Of a stretch of DNA of 64,000 nt, positions 15,099 to 24,520 are shown one piece after another. The number at the start of each line of letters is the position of its first letter. The stretch's first letter is position 1. The notes below the pieces were generated by a model. It made no database searches. It saw only the letters and a list, made by a program, of their open reading frames with translations, and was not told the DNA's origin. The translations under genes were made by a program, and so were the position numbers. Origin of the DNA: RUG14130 sp045598325 (GTDB lineage: Bacteria; Bacillota; Clostridia; Christensenellales; Aristaeellaceae); contig JAZLLT010000105.1 of NCBI GenBank assembly GCA_045598325.1, positions 1 to 64,000 of the forward strand, written 5' to 3'.

Positions 15099-16718
15099 TT
15101 ACTTGGAGGCGTACCATTCGTTGGCTTCATCGTAGAGGGTCTGTCCGCCGAGGGCCATGTACTGCTCGACATAGGCATCCCACTCGTCGATGGACTTATC
15201 GCCGCGGATCATGGCGGTGTAAGTCTCGTCACGCAGGGTGTCGAGTTCGCTCTGGACGCTGCTCGCGGAGGGCAGGGTCACGGAGACGGCATCCTGAATG
15301 TAGGAATTGTACTGATCGAGTTTGAAGTAGTTGAGGCGGTTCGCGATGGAAGCATCGTTGTAGAACACCAGATTGTAAGCCAGTTCGGAGAAAGCACGGT
15401 CCGCGCCGTACAGGGAACGGGCGCCCCAGATGCCGACCGCGTTGCGGTCTTCGTTGGTCATCTCGGGATTGCGGACGGGAGTGCCGTCCACCATGGTGTA
15501 GTGCTCGCCTTCGATACCGTACTGAGCCAGCATGTACAGTTCGTCATCGGCAGCGAACGCATCCAGGATCTGGAAGATCACAGCCAGTTTCTCATCGGAC
15601 ATCATGGCATTGTAAACGGGAGATTCGGAAACAGCCACAGCGTAGCCGACGGACCAGCCGTAGTCTCCGTCGGGGCCGGCCGGCCAGGGAGCGTACACGA
15701 ATTCAGCGTCGTCGCCGTTGGTCTGCCAGTAGGTCTGGGCAACGGGGCCGCCTGCATCGTTCAGGACTTCCTTGAGGCGGAAGTGGTCGATGGAAGCGTT
15801 GGCGGAAGCGCCGTACAGACCGGTGATCAGGCCGTTGGAGGCTGCCCAGTAGGTACCGGGAGCGGCTTCGGTGCCGGATACGAATTCGGGATCGATGAGA
15901 CCGTCGGCATACATCTGAGCGAGGATCTCAACAACTTCCTTGGACTTGGGGCTCACATCGGGGTTGACAACTTCGTCGCCGTCCACATACCAGTAGGAGG
16001 TGCCGCCCAGGAAGCCGTTGGACATGCCGTAGGCGCCGAAGAGGGTCTTCATACCGGTCAGGCCGCAGCCGTAGGTGTCATCCGCACCGTTTCCGTCGGG
16101 GTCTTCCTTGGCGAAACGGGTCAGCAGGTCGATGTACTCATCAACGGTCTTGGGCAGTTCGTCACGGCTGACGCTGAGATTGTCCAGCCAGTCGCCGCGG
16201 TAGATGAGGGTCTTGTAGGGCATGTTGCCGTCGGGCTTGAGGGAAGGTACGGTGACCATCTTGCCGCCCAGGCAGGCTTTCTCGAGCCACATATCGAACT
16301 GATCAGCCAGATCGCCGTTGTTGCAGCCGGTCTTGATGAAGTTCCATACGGTGGGAGCATTCTCCTGGAAGAACTCGACATCCCAGGTCTTGAGCAAGCC
16401 CTGCTCATAGTAGGACTGGAGGGTGGTCTCGCCGTTGTTCAGGAAAACATCGGGAGCGGTGCCGGCAGCCAGCCAGGGGCTGATGATGTCGTTGTAGTTC
16501 GCATACTCGATGTAAACTACATCAATGTCAACATTGATGCCGTACTTCTCGGCGAGGATCTTCTCGATCTCGGGGATGACGACATCCTTCTCGGCATCGT
16601 AGGGGCCATACATATAGCCGGCGACGGAGATCTTCATGGGTTCTTCTGCGGACGCGATGGAGATGCAGGTGAAGAGCATCACGACGGCGACCAGCAGTGC
16701 AAAGAACTTACGGGTCAT
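15099..16718 (-). CDS. ABC transporter extracellular solute-binding protein, LplA-like
   Basis: A 539-aa sugar-binding protein of the large LplA/YtcQ group that captures oligosaccharides for the LplB/LplC-type permeases encoded just upstream. A signal peptide (MTRKFFALL, hydrophobic core, ASA|EEP) is clear, but the only cysteine near it (FTC) is not in a lipobox, so it looks like a freely secreted or otherwise anchored protein, unusual for a monoderm Firmicute. A DPDGNGADDTYG segment is the calcium-binding-like loop common in these proteins. The start MTRKFF follows AAGGAGG; an in-frame extension into the permease end is rejected. No ATPase gene is present, as usual when MsmK-type ATPase is shared. 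Confidence 0.9.
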   Translation of the reverse strand: MTRKFFALLVAVVMLFTCISIASAEEPMKISVAGYMYGPYDAEKDVVIPEIEKILAEKYGINVDIDVVYIEYANYNDIISPWLAAGTAPDVFLNNGETTLQSYYEQGLLKTWDVEFFQENAPTVWNFIKTGCNNGDLADQFDMWLEKACLGGKMVTVPSLKPDGNMPYKTLIYRGDWLDNLSVSRDELPKTVDEYIDLLTRFAKEDPDGNGADDTYGCGLTGMKTLFGAYGMSNGFLGGTSYWYVDGDEVVNPDVSPKSKEVVEILAQMYADGLIDPEFVSGTEAAPGTYWAASNGLITGLYGASANASIDHFRLKEVLNDAGGPVAQTYWQTNGDDAEFVYAPWPAGPDGDYGWSVGYAVAVSESPVYNAMMSDEKLAVIFQILDAFAADDELYMLAQYGIEGEHYTMVDGTPVRNPEMTNEDRNAVGIWGARSLYGADRAFSELAYNLVFYNDASIANRLNYFKLDQYNSYIQDAVSVTLPSASSVQSELDTLRDETYTAMIRGDKSIDEWDAYVEQYMALGGQTLYDEANEWYASK

Positions 16719-16742
16719 AGTATATTCCTCCTTGTTTTTATA

Positions 16743-16762
16743 ATAAACGCCAAAGCGTTTAT
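16743..16762 (-). promoter_or_regulatory. intergenic hairpin between permease and solute-binding protein genes
   Basis: Perfect stem ATAAACGC-CAAA-GCGTTTAT that contains the stop codon of the permease gene and is followed by an AT-rich run on the minus strand. Likely an RNA-processing or partial-termination element that sets a higher dose of the binding protein. Confidence 0.5.
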
Positions 16763-17637
16763 CCTTTGAGTGAGCCGACCATGATGCCTTTGACGAAGTA
16801 CCGCTGCAGGAAGGGGTACGCGCAGAGGATCGGGATGGTGGCGACATAGATGGACGCGGCTTTCAGACCTTCGCCGCTGGCAAGCGGTTCATCGGAAACG
16901 GAGCGAGCGGAAACATCCGCGTCCATGATCTCCTTGGAGCCGGTCAGGATGATGCGGCGCAGAACGATCTGCAGAGTGAATTTCTTGTCATCCTGAATGT
17001 ACAGAAGCACATCGAACCACGCGTTCCAGTGGCCGACCGCCAGCCACAGGGCGACGGTGGCGAGGATAGGCATGGAAAGGGGCAGCACGAACTGCCAGAA
17101 GATGCGGAAGCGGCCCGCGCCGTCGATCATGCAGCTCTCTTCGATCTCCTCCGGGAGGGACTGGAAATAGTTGCGCATGATGGTGAGGTTATAGGCGCTG
17201 ATGAGGCCCGGCAGAATCATGGACGCGTAGGTGTTCATGAGCCTCAGATTCTTGACCACGAGGAAAGAAGGGATAAGGCCACCGGAGAAGAACATGGTGA
17301 ACACGATGAACAGCGTCCAGAAACTGCGGTGCGGGAAGTACTTTTTGGAAAGCACATAGGCGCCCAGCGCCGTGAAGGTAAGCTGCAGAACGGTACCCGC
17401 GAGCGTGCGGATGAGCGTGTTCTTGTAGCCCTGCCAGATGTAGTTGTTTTTGAACACCTTGGCGTAGTTGTCCCAGGTCACTTCCTTCGGCCAGAGGATC
17501 AGGCCGCCCGTGCTCAGGGAGTTGGGCGACAGGGAGATCCAGAACAGATGAATGAAGGAGAATACGATGCTCAGGCACAACAGCGCGAGGATCGCGTAGA
17601 TGATGAAGTCGCCGATGCTGAATTTTTCTCTGCCCAT
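16759..17637 (-). CDS. carbohydrate ABC transporter permease, LplC/YtcP-like
   Basis: A 292-aa MalG-type inner-membrane permease with six hydrophobic helices. The cytoplasmic EAA loop reads PEEIEESCMIDGAGRFRIFW, the site that contacts the ATPase. The C-terminus FVKGIMVGSLKG is typical of the LplC/YtcP group. Gene order LplB-like, LplC-like, binding protein with 12-bp spacing indicates one operon from the promoter at 18647. Substrate is probably a di- or oligosaccharide from plant cell wall or glycoprotein, judged only from neighbours. Confidence 0.9.
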   Translation of the reverse strand: MGREKFSIGDFIIYAILALLCLSIVFSFIHLFWISLSPNSLSTGGLILWPKEVTWDNYAKVFKNNYIWQGYKNTLIRTLAGTVLQLTFTALGAYVLSKKYFPHRSFWTLFIVFTMFFSGGLIPSFLVVKNLRLMNTYASMILPGLISAYNLTIMRNYFQSLPEEIEESCMIDGAGRFRIFWQFVLPLSMPILATVALWLAVGHWNAWFDVLLYIQDDKKFTLQIVLRRIILTGSKEIMDADVSARSVSDEPLASGEGLKAASIYVATIPILCAYPFLQRYFVKGIMVGSLKG

Positions 17638-17649
17638 GACCGCACCCCC

Positions 17650-18600
17650 TTACCAGATACCGTCGCCGCCGATCTTCTTGGCGACGAAGTTGGTGAAGAT
17701 GACGAGGATGAAGCCGATGATGTTCTTGAACAGACCTACCGCGGTGCTGATATCGTACTTCATGTCGCCGATGCCGTAGCGGTACACATAGGTATCGATG
17801 ATGTCGCCGGTCTCGTACACGGCGGAGTTGTACAGGTTCAGGATCTGGTCAAAGCCGGCGTCCAGGATGGAGCCGAGGTTCAGAATCAGCATGACCGTGA
17901 TGGTGGGCAGGATGCTGGGTAGAGTGATGTACCAGGTCCTCTGGCGGCGGTTCGCGCCGTCGCAGATGGCTGCTTCATACAGCGCGGGATCGATGGAAGC
18001 GATGGTGGCGAGGTAAATGATGGAGCCCCAGCCGATGCCCTTCCATACATCCGTGACGACGATGGTGCCGCGGAAATAATGGTTGTCGCCCAGGAAGTAG
18101 ATGCTCTTTTTGACGCCGGTCAGCGCCGTCAGCAGCGCGTTGACCGCGCCGTTGTTGGGAGAAAGCAATTGCTCGAGGATACCCGCCATGATGACCCAGG
18201 ACAGGAAGTGCGGCAGGTACGAAATGGTCTGCACGACTTTCTTGTAGCCGGGATGCCGCACTTCATTGAGCAGAAGCGCGAGGATGATGGGCGCCGGGAA
18301 ACCGATGGCGAGTTTGAGCACGCTGATGATGAGCGTGTTCCGGACGGAACGGGTGAAGGTCAGCGTGTGGAAAACCTCGCGGAAATTGGCAAAGCCGATC
18401 CAGCGGGAGCCGAGCATGCCTTCCACGATGCGGTAATCCTTGAAGGCGATGATGATGCCGCCCATGGGGATATATTTGAAGATGATAAAATACGCGATGA
18501 CGGGCAGGAGCATCAGACAAAGTTCGGGATAACGGGCATAGCGGTAGAAATCCGCCAGCCAGTTCGGCATCGCCTTTAAGCGCTTGTTGGAGATGCTCAT
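17650..18600 (-). CDS. carbohydrate ABC transporter permease, LplB-like
   Basis: A 316-aa MalF-type permease. The N-terminal region after helix 1 reads FKYIPMGGIIIAFKDYRIVEG, a hallmark of LplB. The EAA loop is DPALYEAAICDGANRRQRTW. Six helices. The ending FVAKKIGGDGIW is also family-typical. First gene of the ABC operon, starting right after a strong promoter and divergent from an AraC-type regulator that is the likely controller. Confidence 0.9.
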   Translation of the reverse strand: MSISNKRLKAMPNWLADFYRYARYPELCLMLLPVIAYFIIFKYIPMGGIIIAFKDYRIVEGMLGSRWIGFANFREVFHTLTFTRSVRNTLIISVLKLAIGFPAPIILALLLNEVRHPGYKKVVQTISYLPHFLSWVIMAGILEQLLSPNNGAVNALLTALTGVKKSIYFLGDNHYFRGTIVVTDVWKGIGWGSIIYLATIASIDPALYEAAICDGANRRQRTWYITLPSILPTITVMLILNLGSILDAGFDQILNLYNSAVYETGDIIDTYVYRYGIGDMKYDISTAVGLFKNIIGFILVIFTNFVAKKIGGDGIW

Positions 18601-18646
18601 CAGCCTTTCACCGCCTTTATCCGGAAAGATAATTCCTTATGTTAAT

Positions 18647-18675
18647 ATTATACGACAAGAGCCTTGTTTCCTCAA
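18647..18675 (-). promoter_or_regulatory. promoter of the first sugar ABC operon
   Basis: Minus strand TTGAGG, 17 bp, TATAAT. The 54 bp between it and the divergent promoter could hold AraC half-sites; no clear palindrome was seen. Confidence 0.7.
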
Positions 18676-18729
18676 TAACGGAAACTAACAAAAAATAGGC
18701 AAAAATTAAGATTTCTGCGCCCGGAGCCC

Positions 18730-18758
18730 TTTACCCGGGCGGCGCGGTGTGGTATACT
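18730..18758 (+). promoter_or_regulatory. promoter of the AraC regulator gene
   Basis: Plus strand TTTACC, 17 bp, TATACT, 29 bp before the start codon. Confidence 0.6.
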
Positions 18759-18787
18759 GTATCCAGCTAATGACAAGGAGGCGTTCC

Positions 18788-19543
18788 ATGAACCATTCCG
18801 CAAGTCAGACCGTACTGCTCAAGTACGGCATCACCGAAACGGCGCTCGACTGGAACCTCAACGAAAAATCTCCCGTGGGATACTGCCGGGTGTACTATGT
18901 AAAAAACACGGCGGCGGAATACGAGGATGAATACGAGACCACCGTGTTCGAACCGGGACATCTCTATATCCTGCCCTCCGCCCTGCCCTATCACGCCCGT
19001 CTGTTGGGCGAAAAGCGCTTCAAATGCACTTTTTTCCACATCGACATCTTCCCGCGCACGGTAACGCGGCTCATCAAGATCAAGGTGGCCAGGGACAGCG
19101 CCCTTTACCACATCCTGACCGCCATGGAAATCTGCACTGCGCAGAAAAACCGGGAACTGCTGATGACGCTGCTGTCCGTATTCCCCACGGTCATGAGCGA
19201 ATCACCGTATTACAGCACCCAGTCTCCCTTCATGCAGGAAATCACGACTTACATCAACGAGCATCTGACGGAGGAGATCCCCATCAGCCGTCTGGCGGAG
19301 ATCATGAAATACCACCCGAACTACTTCATTACCCTTTTCAGCCGCGAGAGCGGGTGTACGCCCCACCAGTATATCCAGAAATTAAGGATGCAGAAAGCCT
19401 GCGCCATGCTGATGAGCGGCGCCCGCGTGAGTGAGGTGAGCGCGGTCACCGGTTACAGCGACGCGGCAGGCTTCACGCGGGCGTTCAAAGCGATGTACGG
19501 CATCACGCCGCTCAAATATGTGCAGTCGGCGACTTTCGTTTAG
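18788..19543 (+). CDS. AraC family transcriptional regulator
   Basis: A 251-aa regulator. The N-terminal ~140 residues form a cupin-like sensor (YETTVFEPGHLYILPSALPY is the ligand-binding barrel region). The C-terminal ~100 residues hold the double helix-turn-helix: ISRLAEIMKYHPNYFITLFSRESG and VSEVSAVTGYSDAAGFTRAFKAMYG, with TPLKY at the end. Start MNHSAS follows AAGGAGG. It is divergent from the LplB/C/A transporter and probably activates it, and perhaps the flanking GH78 and UroD-like genes, in response to a sugar. Its stop codon overlaps the stop codon of the convergent UroD-like gene. Confidence 0.92.
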   Translation: MNHSASQTVLLKYGITETALDWNLNEKSPVGYCRVYYVKNTAAEYEDEYETTVFEPGHLYILPSALPYHARLLGEKRFKCTFFHIDIFPRTVTRLIKIKVARDSALYHILTAMEICTAQKNRELLMTLLSVFPTVMSESPYYSTQSPFMQEITTYINEHLTEEIPISRLAEIMKYHPNYFITLFSRESGCTPHQYIQKLRMQKACAMLMSGARVSEVSAVTGYSDAAGFTRAFKAMYGITPLKYVQSATFV

Positions 19544-20769
19544 AAATTCATTGCCTCTTCCGTGGCGATCTCGCTGTAGCGCGCAAGGCGGGCGGGATCG
19601 TAGCGGACGGTGGAAACATCTTTCAAAATCATTTCCAGTTTTTTTCCGTATTTCCGCGCGGCGTCCACGCTCCTGCGGATATCACGGCGCACCGCGTCTT
19701 CATCGAAGGTATCTCCTGCCAGCAGGGCGGGAGTGGGCTTGTTGCTCATGATGATGGACGCGGGCATTTTTTCGGCAAAGGCTTCCCGGTGGCTCCACGG
19801 GCTGCAGGAAAGTTTGCGCACATTGGGCAGAGCGCTCACATATTCCATGCGGTCGTCCAGCCTGTCACAGCAGCCGTAATAGATGTGCTTGAAGTGCGGG
19901 AAGATGCGCTTCATGTAGGCGCACTCGAATTCCTCTGTGATTTTGGGAGATACGCTTGTGAACAGCTGTGCAAGACCGAACGCCCAGCTGTTTGTCGAGA
20001 CTTCTTCCGCATTCTCATCGTCGTCCGCGCGGTAGGTCTGGGAGCAATGGCAGTAGTGGTCATTGATGTCGCAGAGTTTCAGGGCGTTGAACTGCTCGAT
20101 CATGCCCAGATAGCCCTGCGTCATCTTCTCCATGATGGAGTGGATCATTTCGGGACGGTCCATGAGTTCGATGTAGCAGTTTTCCACGCCCATCCAGTAG
20201 GCAATGGTGTCCCACGCCCCCAGATGCATGATCATGCCGGTGCGGCGGAAGGGAACGATGCCGTCAAAGAGGAAATGCGCAGTCTCAACCGCTTCTTTGT
20301 CAAGGTCGGCATGGAAGGTGATTTGGGGCATTTGGATCTTCTCCACATCCTCGGGCTCGTTGATGACGCACTCCATGTGCTGTGAGTCCACATCGCCCTT
20401 TTCGTCCATGCGCAGGCGGGAGACCTTGGATTCCAGTCCCCAGCCGGTATTGCTCATGCGGTACGGCACCTTCACATAGGGCGTCACCACCATGTCGGTG
20501 GTCAGATGCTCGAATTTCCAGATCTCCCGCTTCATGGACAGGGCGATGCCGTTCCAATACGGGTCGGAAACGAGGTCGCGCCGCGCACAGTCGGGATCCA
20601 GTTCGTTCCACGGCAACTGGTCGCACAGGAACAGCGGGCGCTCGCTTTCCAGAGCATTGTGGCGGATCCACATTGCCTTTTTTTCTTTCTGCACGGGAAG
20701 AGAAGCGATCTCCGCGTAGCGGGTCGCGAGGCCTTTCAGGATTCTGATGTCATGTTCATTCAAAACCAT
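19540..20769 (-). CDS. uroporphyrinogen decarboxylase-fold protein, type with GCCD motif
   Basis: A 409-aa TIM-barrel protein related to the URO-D/MtaA superfamily but not a haem-pathway HemE: it lacks the HemE N-terminal arginine segment (RQAGRY). The C-terminal half carries IYYGCCDRLDDRMEYVSALP and LSCSPWSHREAFAEKM, the pattern of a frequent uncharacterised Firmicutes group. The Cys-Cys-Asp could bind a metal where MtaA-type methyltransferases use His-x-Cys. The start MVLNEHD is chosen because GAGGTGG lies 7 bp upstream. It follows GH78 by 17 bp, so it is in the same operon, which ties it to rhamnoside metabolism. Reaction unknown. Confidence 0.75.
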   Translation of the reverse strand: MVLNEHDIRILKGLATRYAEIASLPVQKEKKAMWIRHNALESERPLFLCDQLPWNELDPDCARRDLVSDPYWNGIALSMKREIWKFEHLTTDMVVTPYVKVPYRMSNTGWGLESKVSRLRMDEKGDVDSQHMECVINEPEDVEKIQMPQITFHADLDKEAVETAHFLFDGIVPFRRTGMIMHLGAWDTIAYWMGVENCYIELMDRPEMIHSIMEKMTQGYLGMIEQFNALKLCDINDHYCHCSQTYRADDDENAEEVSTNSWAFGLAQLFTSVSPKITEEFECAYMKRIFPHFKHIYYGCCDRLDDRMEYVSALPNVRKLSCSPWSHREAFAEKMPASIIMSNKPTPALLAGDTFDEDAVRRDIRRSVDAARKYGKKLEMILKDVSTVRYDPARLARYSEIATEEAMNF

Positions 20770-20786
20770 GTTTATCCACCTCATTT

Positions 20787-22997
20787 TCATTCACATTTCA
20801 CTTTGAAACGGTTTTCGCCCGCGGAAAGGAGCCTGCTTTCACCCGCCCATGCAAATTCCGCCTTGACGCCCGCGGGAACGGTGATTGCCACATCCGCGTA
20901 TCCCGCGTCCTTTTCATATTCCACTTTCACCTGTCCGCCCGGCACGGTTTGGCTGCCCGATACGCGGTCCACCGCGAAGCAGGGCGCTATCACAAGATCA
21001 CCGTAGCCCGCGGTGCCTTCCCTTTGGCGGATACCGAGGATGTATTCAAACAGGTACGCGGTCACCGCGCCGAACATGGGATGGTTGAGGGAGCGGCTGC
21101 CGCGTATGTCCGCGGGCCAGTATTCCCAGAGGCTCGTGGCGCCCTTTTCCATAAGCGCGCCGAAGGAGTTGGGTTTCTTCGAGGAGAGGAGCCGCACCGC
21201 CAAATCCGCCTCGCCCAGTTCGAACAGCACGCGAATGAGCACATCGGTGCCGCAGATGCCCGTGTCGAACTCGCCGGTATTTCGGTAATGCGCGAGCATT
21301 TTGTAGACCGTCTCCCGGTTTCCCATTCCCATGTCGACGGCAAAGGCGTTGGCGCCCTGCAGGTTCGCGCAGAAGCAACTGTCGCCTTTGGTGTAGTAGG
21401 CGGCGGTGATCGCCTTTTTGCGCTCTTCGATGCGCTTCTCAAACAGAGCGATATCTTCGTCCAGTCCCTGCATTTTCGCCATCTCGATGGCGCGTTTCAG
21501 GGATTTGATATAGTAATAGTTATTGACGAACTGGGGCGGGAGCAGTACCCGGTCCGGGCAGCACCAGTCGCCCAGACACCAGTTGCCGGGACGGTCGCTG
21601 ACGATGAAGCCGTTTTCGCTGTTTTCTTCAAGGAAGCGGAAATACTCCTTCATCTGCGGATAAAGGCGCAGCATGGGTTCGGCATCGCCGTAATGCTGAT
21701 AGTACTGCCACGGCACCTCCACGATGGCGCAGCCCCACGCGCCGGGACCTCCGCCGGAATTGATGTAGGGCGCTGTATACTGGATGTGTCCGCTGATTCT
21801 GTCCTGACAGTCCGAGATATCCCCGATCCATTTTTTGTAGAATTCCTTCGCGCCGGCGGCGGTCATCACCGCGTGGGCGGTCAGTTCACCGTCTCCGGTA
21901 TAGCCGCGCCGCTCGATGTGGGGACAGTCGGACGGGATGCCGCCGTGCATGTTGGCAAGTTGGGTATTGATGTAGGTTTTGTAGAGGTAATTGAGCACCT
22001 CATTATCGGAATCGAAGGAGGATGTGACCTTCACATCCGTGTGCACCACATAAACGCAGACGGGCTCCGCGGGGCCCTTCACGGTGAAATAGCGGAAGCC
22101 GAACCAGATGAATTCGGGATGGACTTCCCTTTCTTTGCCATCGCAGATGACTTCGAACATTTGACCGTGCGCGTGGCGCTCATCGAGCGTGCCATCCGCG
22201 GTGATGTCCTCGGAAACGCGGACGGTGACCTTCTCCCCCGGCTTGCCCTTCAGGCGCAGCACCGGATAGCCCGCGGTATTGACGCCGCTGTCATAGATGC
22301 CGGACGCGCCACAGGTCACGGGAAGCGTTTGCATGAGCGCGTCGACCGGGCAGTCGGAGAAGAGGTATTCCGTATCGAGAGACGGCATTTCGATTGCCCT
22401 GTCCCATGCGGAATCGTCATAAACGGGGTCGGAAAAAGCCTCATCGGGAAGCACCGTCAGGTCACGGCACTCCATGGAAGTCAAGCAGTAGTCGTAGACG
22501 CCGCCTTCGGTGAGTCTGTCGTCAAGGGAAGAAACAAACTCAGAATCTCCTTTGTCCGTCTCCACCGTCAGGCGGTAAATTGCCTTCGCGTCGCCGTAGC
22601 GGAGTTTTTCATCGTAATAGCGCAGGTGCTCTTTCACAAAACTCCGATTCCAGAAGCAATACCAGCCACCGCCGAAAAACAGGGTCAGCAGGTTCTTTCC
22701 CGGATGGCAGAGCGCCGTTATATCAAACTCGGGAACATATAGGCGATGTCCCGTCACTTCCTCGCCCGCGGGATAATCCGCGCGCTTTTCATAGTCCGTG
22801 GAAAGGGGCAGGAAGGAGCAGGGCGCGAGGTCCGTGCCGTTCACATAGGTCTTGCAGTAACCGAGTCCCACCGCGCGCAGGGTCGCCTTTTTGACAGCCG
22901 CGTCTTCGGGCAAAGTGAAAACGCGGCGCAGAACGGGGAAATCGCCGTTTTCGCGGCTCACCCAGATTGCGGAAGAAAAAACCTGTTCGCGTGTCAT
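20787..22997 (-). CDS. GH78 alpha-L-rhamnosidase
   Basis: A 736-aa inverting rhamnosidase lacking export signal. N-terminal beta-sandwich (VNGTDLAPCSFLPLSTDYEKR), then the (alpha/alpha)6 catalytic domain with HIERRGYTGDGELTAHA (acidic residues of the active site), GDWCCPD, and the C-terminal SRSLNHPMFGAVTAYLFEY segment with the conserved His. It probably releases terminal alpha-L-rhamnose from imported pectin or flavonoid-type glycosides. The start MTREQ follows CGGAGGG; an earlier in-frame codon lacks a ribosome site. Operon partner of the UroD-like gene downstream. Confidence 0.88.
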   Translation of the reverse strand: MTREQVFSSAIWVSRENGDFPVLRRVFTLPEDAAVKKATLRAVGLGYCKTYVNGTDLAPCSFLPLSTDYEKRADYPAGEEVTGHRLYVPEFDITALCHPGKNLLTLFFGGGWYCFWNRSFVKEHLRYYDEKLRYGDAKAIYRLTVETDKGDSEFVSSLDDRLTEGGVYDYCLTSMECRDLTVLPDEAFSDPVYDDSAWDRAIEMPSLDTEYLFSDCPVDALMQTLPVTCGASGIYDSGVNTAGYPVLRLKGKPGEKVTVRVSEDITADGTLDERHAHGQMFEVICDGKEREVHPEFIWFGFRYFTVKGPAEPVCVYVVHTDVKVTSSFDSDNEVLNYLYKTYINTQLANMHGGIPSDCPHIERRGYTGDGELTAHAVMTAAGAKEFYKKWIGDISDCQDRISGHIQYTAPYINSGGGPGAWGCAIVEVPWQYYQHYGDAEPMLRLYPQMKEYFRFLEENSENGFIVSDRPGNWCLGDWCCPDRVLLPPQFVNNYYYIKSLKRAIEMAKMQGLDEDIALFEKRIEERKKAITAAYYTKGDSCFCANLQGANAFAVDMGMGNRETVYKMLAHYRNTGEFDTGICGTDVLIRVLFELGEADLAVRLLSSKKPNSFGALMEKGATSLWEYWPADIRGSRSLNHPMFGAVTAYLFEYILGIRQREGTAGYGDLVIAPCFAVDRVSGSQTVPGGQVKVEYEKDAGYADVAITVPAGVKAEFAWAGESRLLSAGENRFKVKCE

Positions 22998-23036
22998 GGC
23001 GATTACCCTCCGGAACAAAAATCGGCATACACAGTT

Positions 23037-23065
23037 AATTTAACACACATCGGTCGAAATGTCAA
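23037..23065 (-). promoter_or_regulatory. promoter of the GH78-UroD-like operon
   Basis: Minus strand TTGACA, 17 bp, TAAATT. It overlaps the tail of the terminator region of the MATE operon. Confidence 0.65.
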
Positions 23066-23072
23066 GAAGCAA

Positions 23073-23102
23073 GCAGGGCTCCGCAACTCTGCGGAGCCCT
23101 GC
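23073..23102. terminator. terminator after the MATE operon
   Basis: GCAGGGCTCCGCA-ACTC-TGCGGAGCCCTGC, a perfect 13-bp stem. T-run TTTTT on the plus side and TTGCTTCTT on the minus side. Confidence 0.85.
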
Positions 23103-23105
23103 TTT

Positions 23106-24516
23106 TTACAGTTTGATATCCAGGAATTTCCCGCCCCTCACGCGGTTGAGCAGCAGCGCCGTGCGCACATACGCGTCCACCACGAAGGCGATCCACGGGC
23201 CCGTATAGGATAACTGCAGCCACGGGAACACGGGATTTAAGGGATTGCACAGACACCAGGTGATGATGGGCCGCACGATGGCAACGGAAACGAGGGAGCA
23301 TATCGCCACATAGCGCACATCGCCCGCACCGCGCAGACAGCCTGAATAGACCACGCGGGCGTTCTGCGGAATGATGCCGAAAATGACCACGATGAAGGCG
23401 AGGGACGCGCCCGCGATAATGACCGCCTCATCCGTGAAGATCTGCGCGAGCACGCGGCGGGCGAAGAACAGACCGAGCATGAGCGCGACGGAAACGATCC
23501 ACGCCATGCGCATGCTGACCTTCACAAAGCCCATCGCCTTGTCCTTGCGCTTCGCGCCGAGGCTCTGCCCCACCATGGTGGCGCCCGCGATGGAGATGCC
23601 GTCGCCCAGACAGAAGGAAAGACTGGTCACCTGGCTCACGATGGTGTTCGAGGTGAGAGCGTCCGCGCCGATGCCCGCGATGATGCGGTTGTTGATGAAG
23701 AAGCCGATGCGCAGGGCGACGCTCTCCGCCATGGAGGAAGTGCCCACCTTGATCAATCCGCTCATCGTGCGTCTGTCAAAGGCGTTCAGGCTGATCCTGA
23801 GCCGCAGATAGCCGTTTTTGCGAAGGACCATGAAAAAGGCGATGCCGCAGCCCACGGCCGTGCCGATGACCGTGGCGAGCGCCGCGCCCCGCACGCCCAT
23901 CGCCGGGAATCCGAAATGTCCGCCGATCAGGCAGTAGTTCATGACCACATTGACGAGGTTCGCCGTGATGTTAGTCACCATGGTGATGCGTGTGTTGCCC
24001 GTGGCGCGCAGGGCCGCGCAGATGCACAGGTTCCAGCAGTTGAACATGAGGCCCGAGGCGATGATCTCGAAATACGCGACGGACATCGTGTAGGTGTCGC
24101 TGTCCGCGCCCGCCAGTTTCATGATGGGACCGGCAAAGAAATAGCCGAGGGCGGAGATGAGCAGACCCACCGCGGTGATGAGCATCATGGACTGGGTGAG
24201 CACGGAGTTGGCGCCTGCCCTGTCCCCTTCGCCCTTACGGCGGGAGATGAGCGCCGTGGTGCCCACGCACAGCGCCTGCGCGAGGATGAGCAGGATCATG
24301 CGGGGGCTGACTGGTCAGGTTGATGGAGGCGATGGCATACTTGTCCACGCTCTTCACCATCACCGTGTCCACGGAACTGATGATGGAAAGCAGCAGGCCT
24401 TCCAGCGTCGCGGGCCACGCGATGCGGAAAGCGTCCCCGTACATCCCGCGGGTATCCGGGTTTTCCTCCTGCCACGCGATCCCGCCCAGACGGAAAAATC
24501 TCGAAATCAGATTCAT
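23106..24516 (-). pseudogene. MATE family exporter, interrupted by a 1-nt frameshift
   Basis: Both parts together encode about 468 aa of a NorM/DinF-like MATE antiporter (twelve helices). The first 70 residues, MNLISRFF to SINLTSQP, are in one frame; the rest, starting RMILLILAQALCVGTTALISRR, is in another. The break is at the run of five G at 24302-24306 (C5 on the coding strand): with four, the protein reads SQPRMILLI without interruption. Either the gene is newly inactivated, or it is a sequencing/assembly homopolymer error. Start ATG 24516 follows GAAGGAT. It is the last gene of the operon with two UroD-like and one nucleoside-hydrolase-like gene (4-bp gap), so it may export a by-product of that pathway. 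Confidence 0.85.
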
Positions 24517-24520
24517 TTCT

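Noticed and set aside
19540..20769. Calling the UroD-fold gene hemE
   Set aside because: No RQAGRY-type N-terminal signature, no haem genes nearby, and the protein is about 60 residues longer than HemE.
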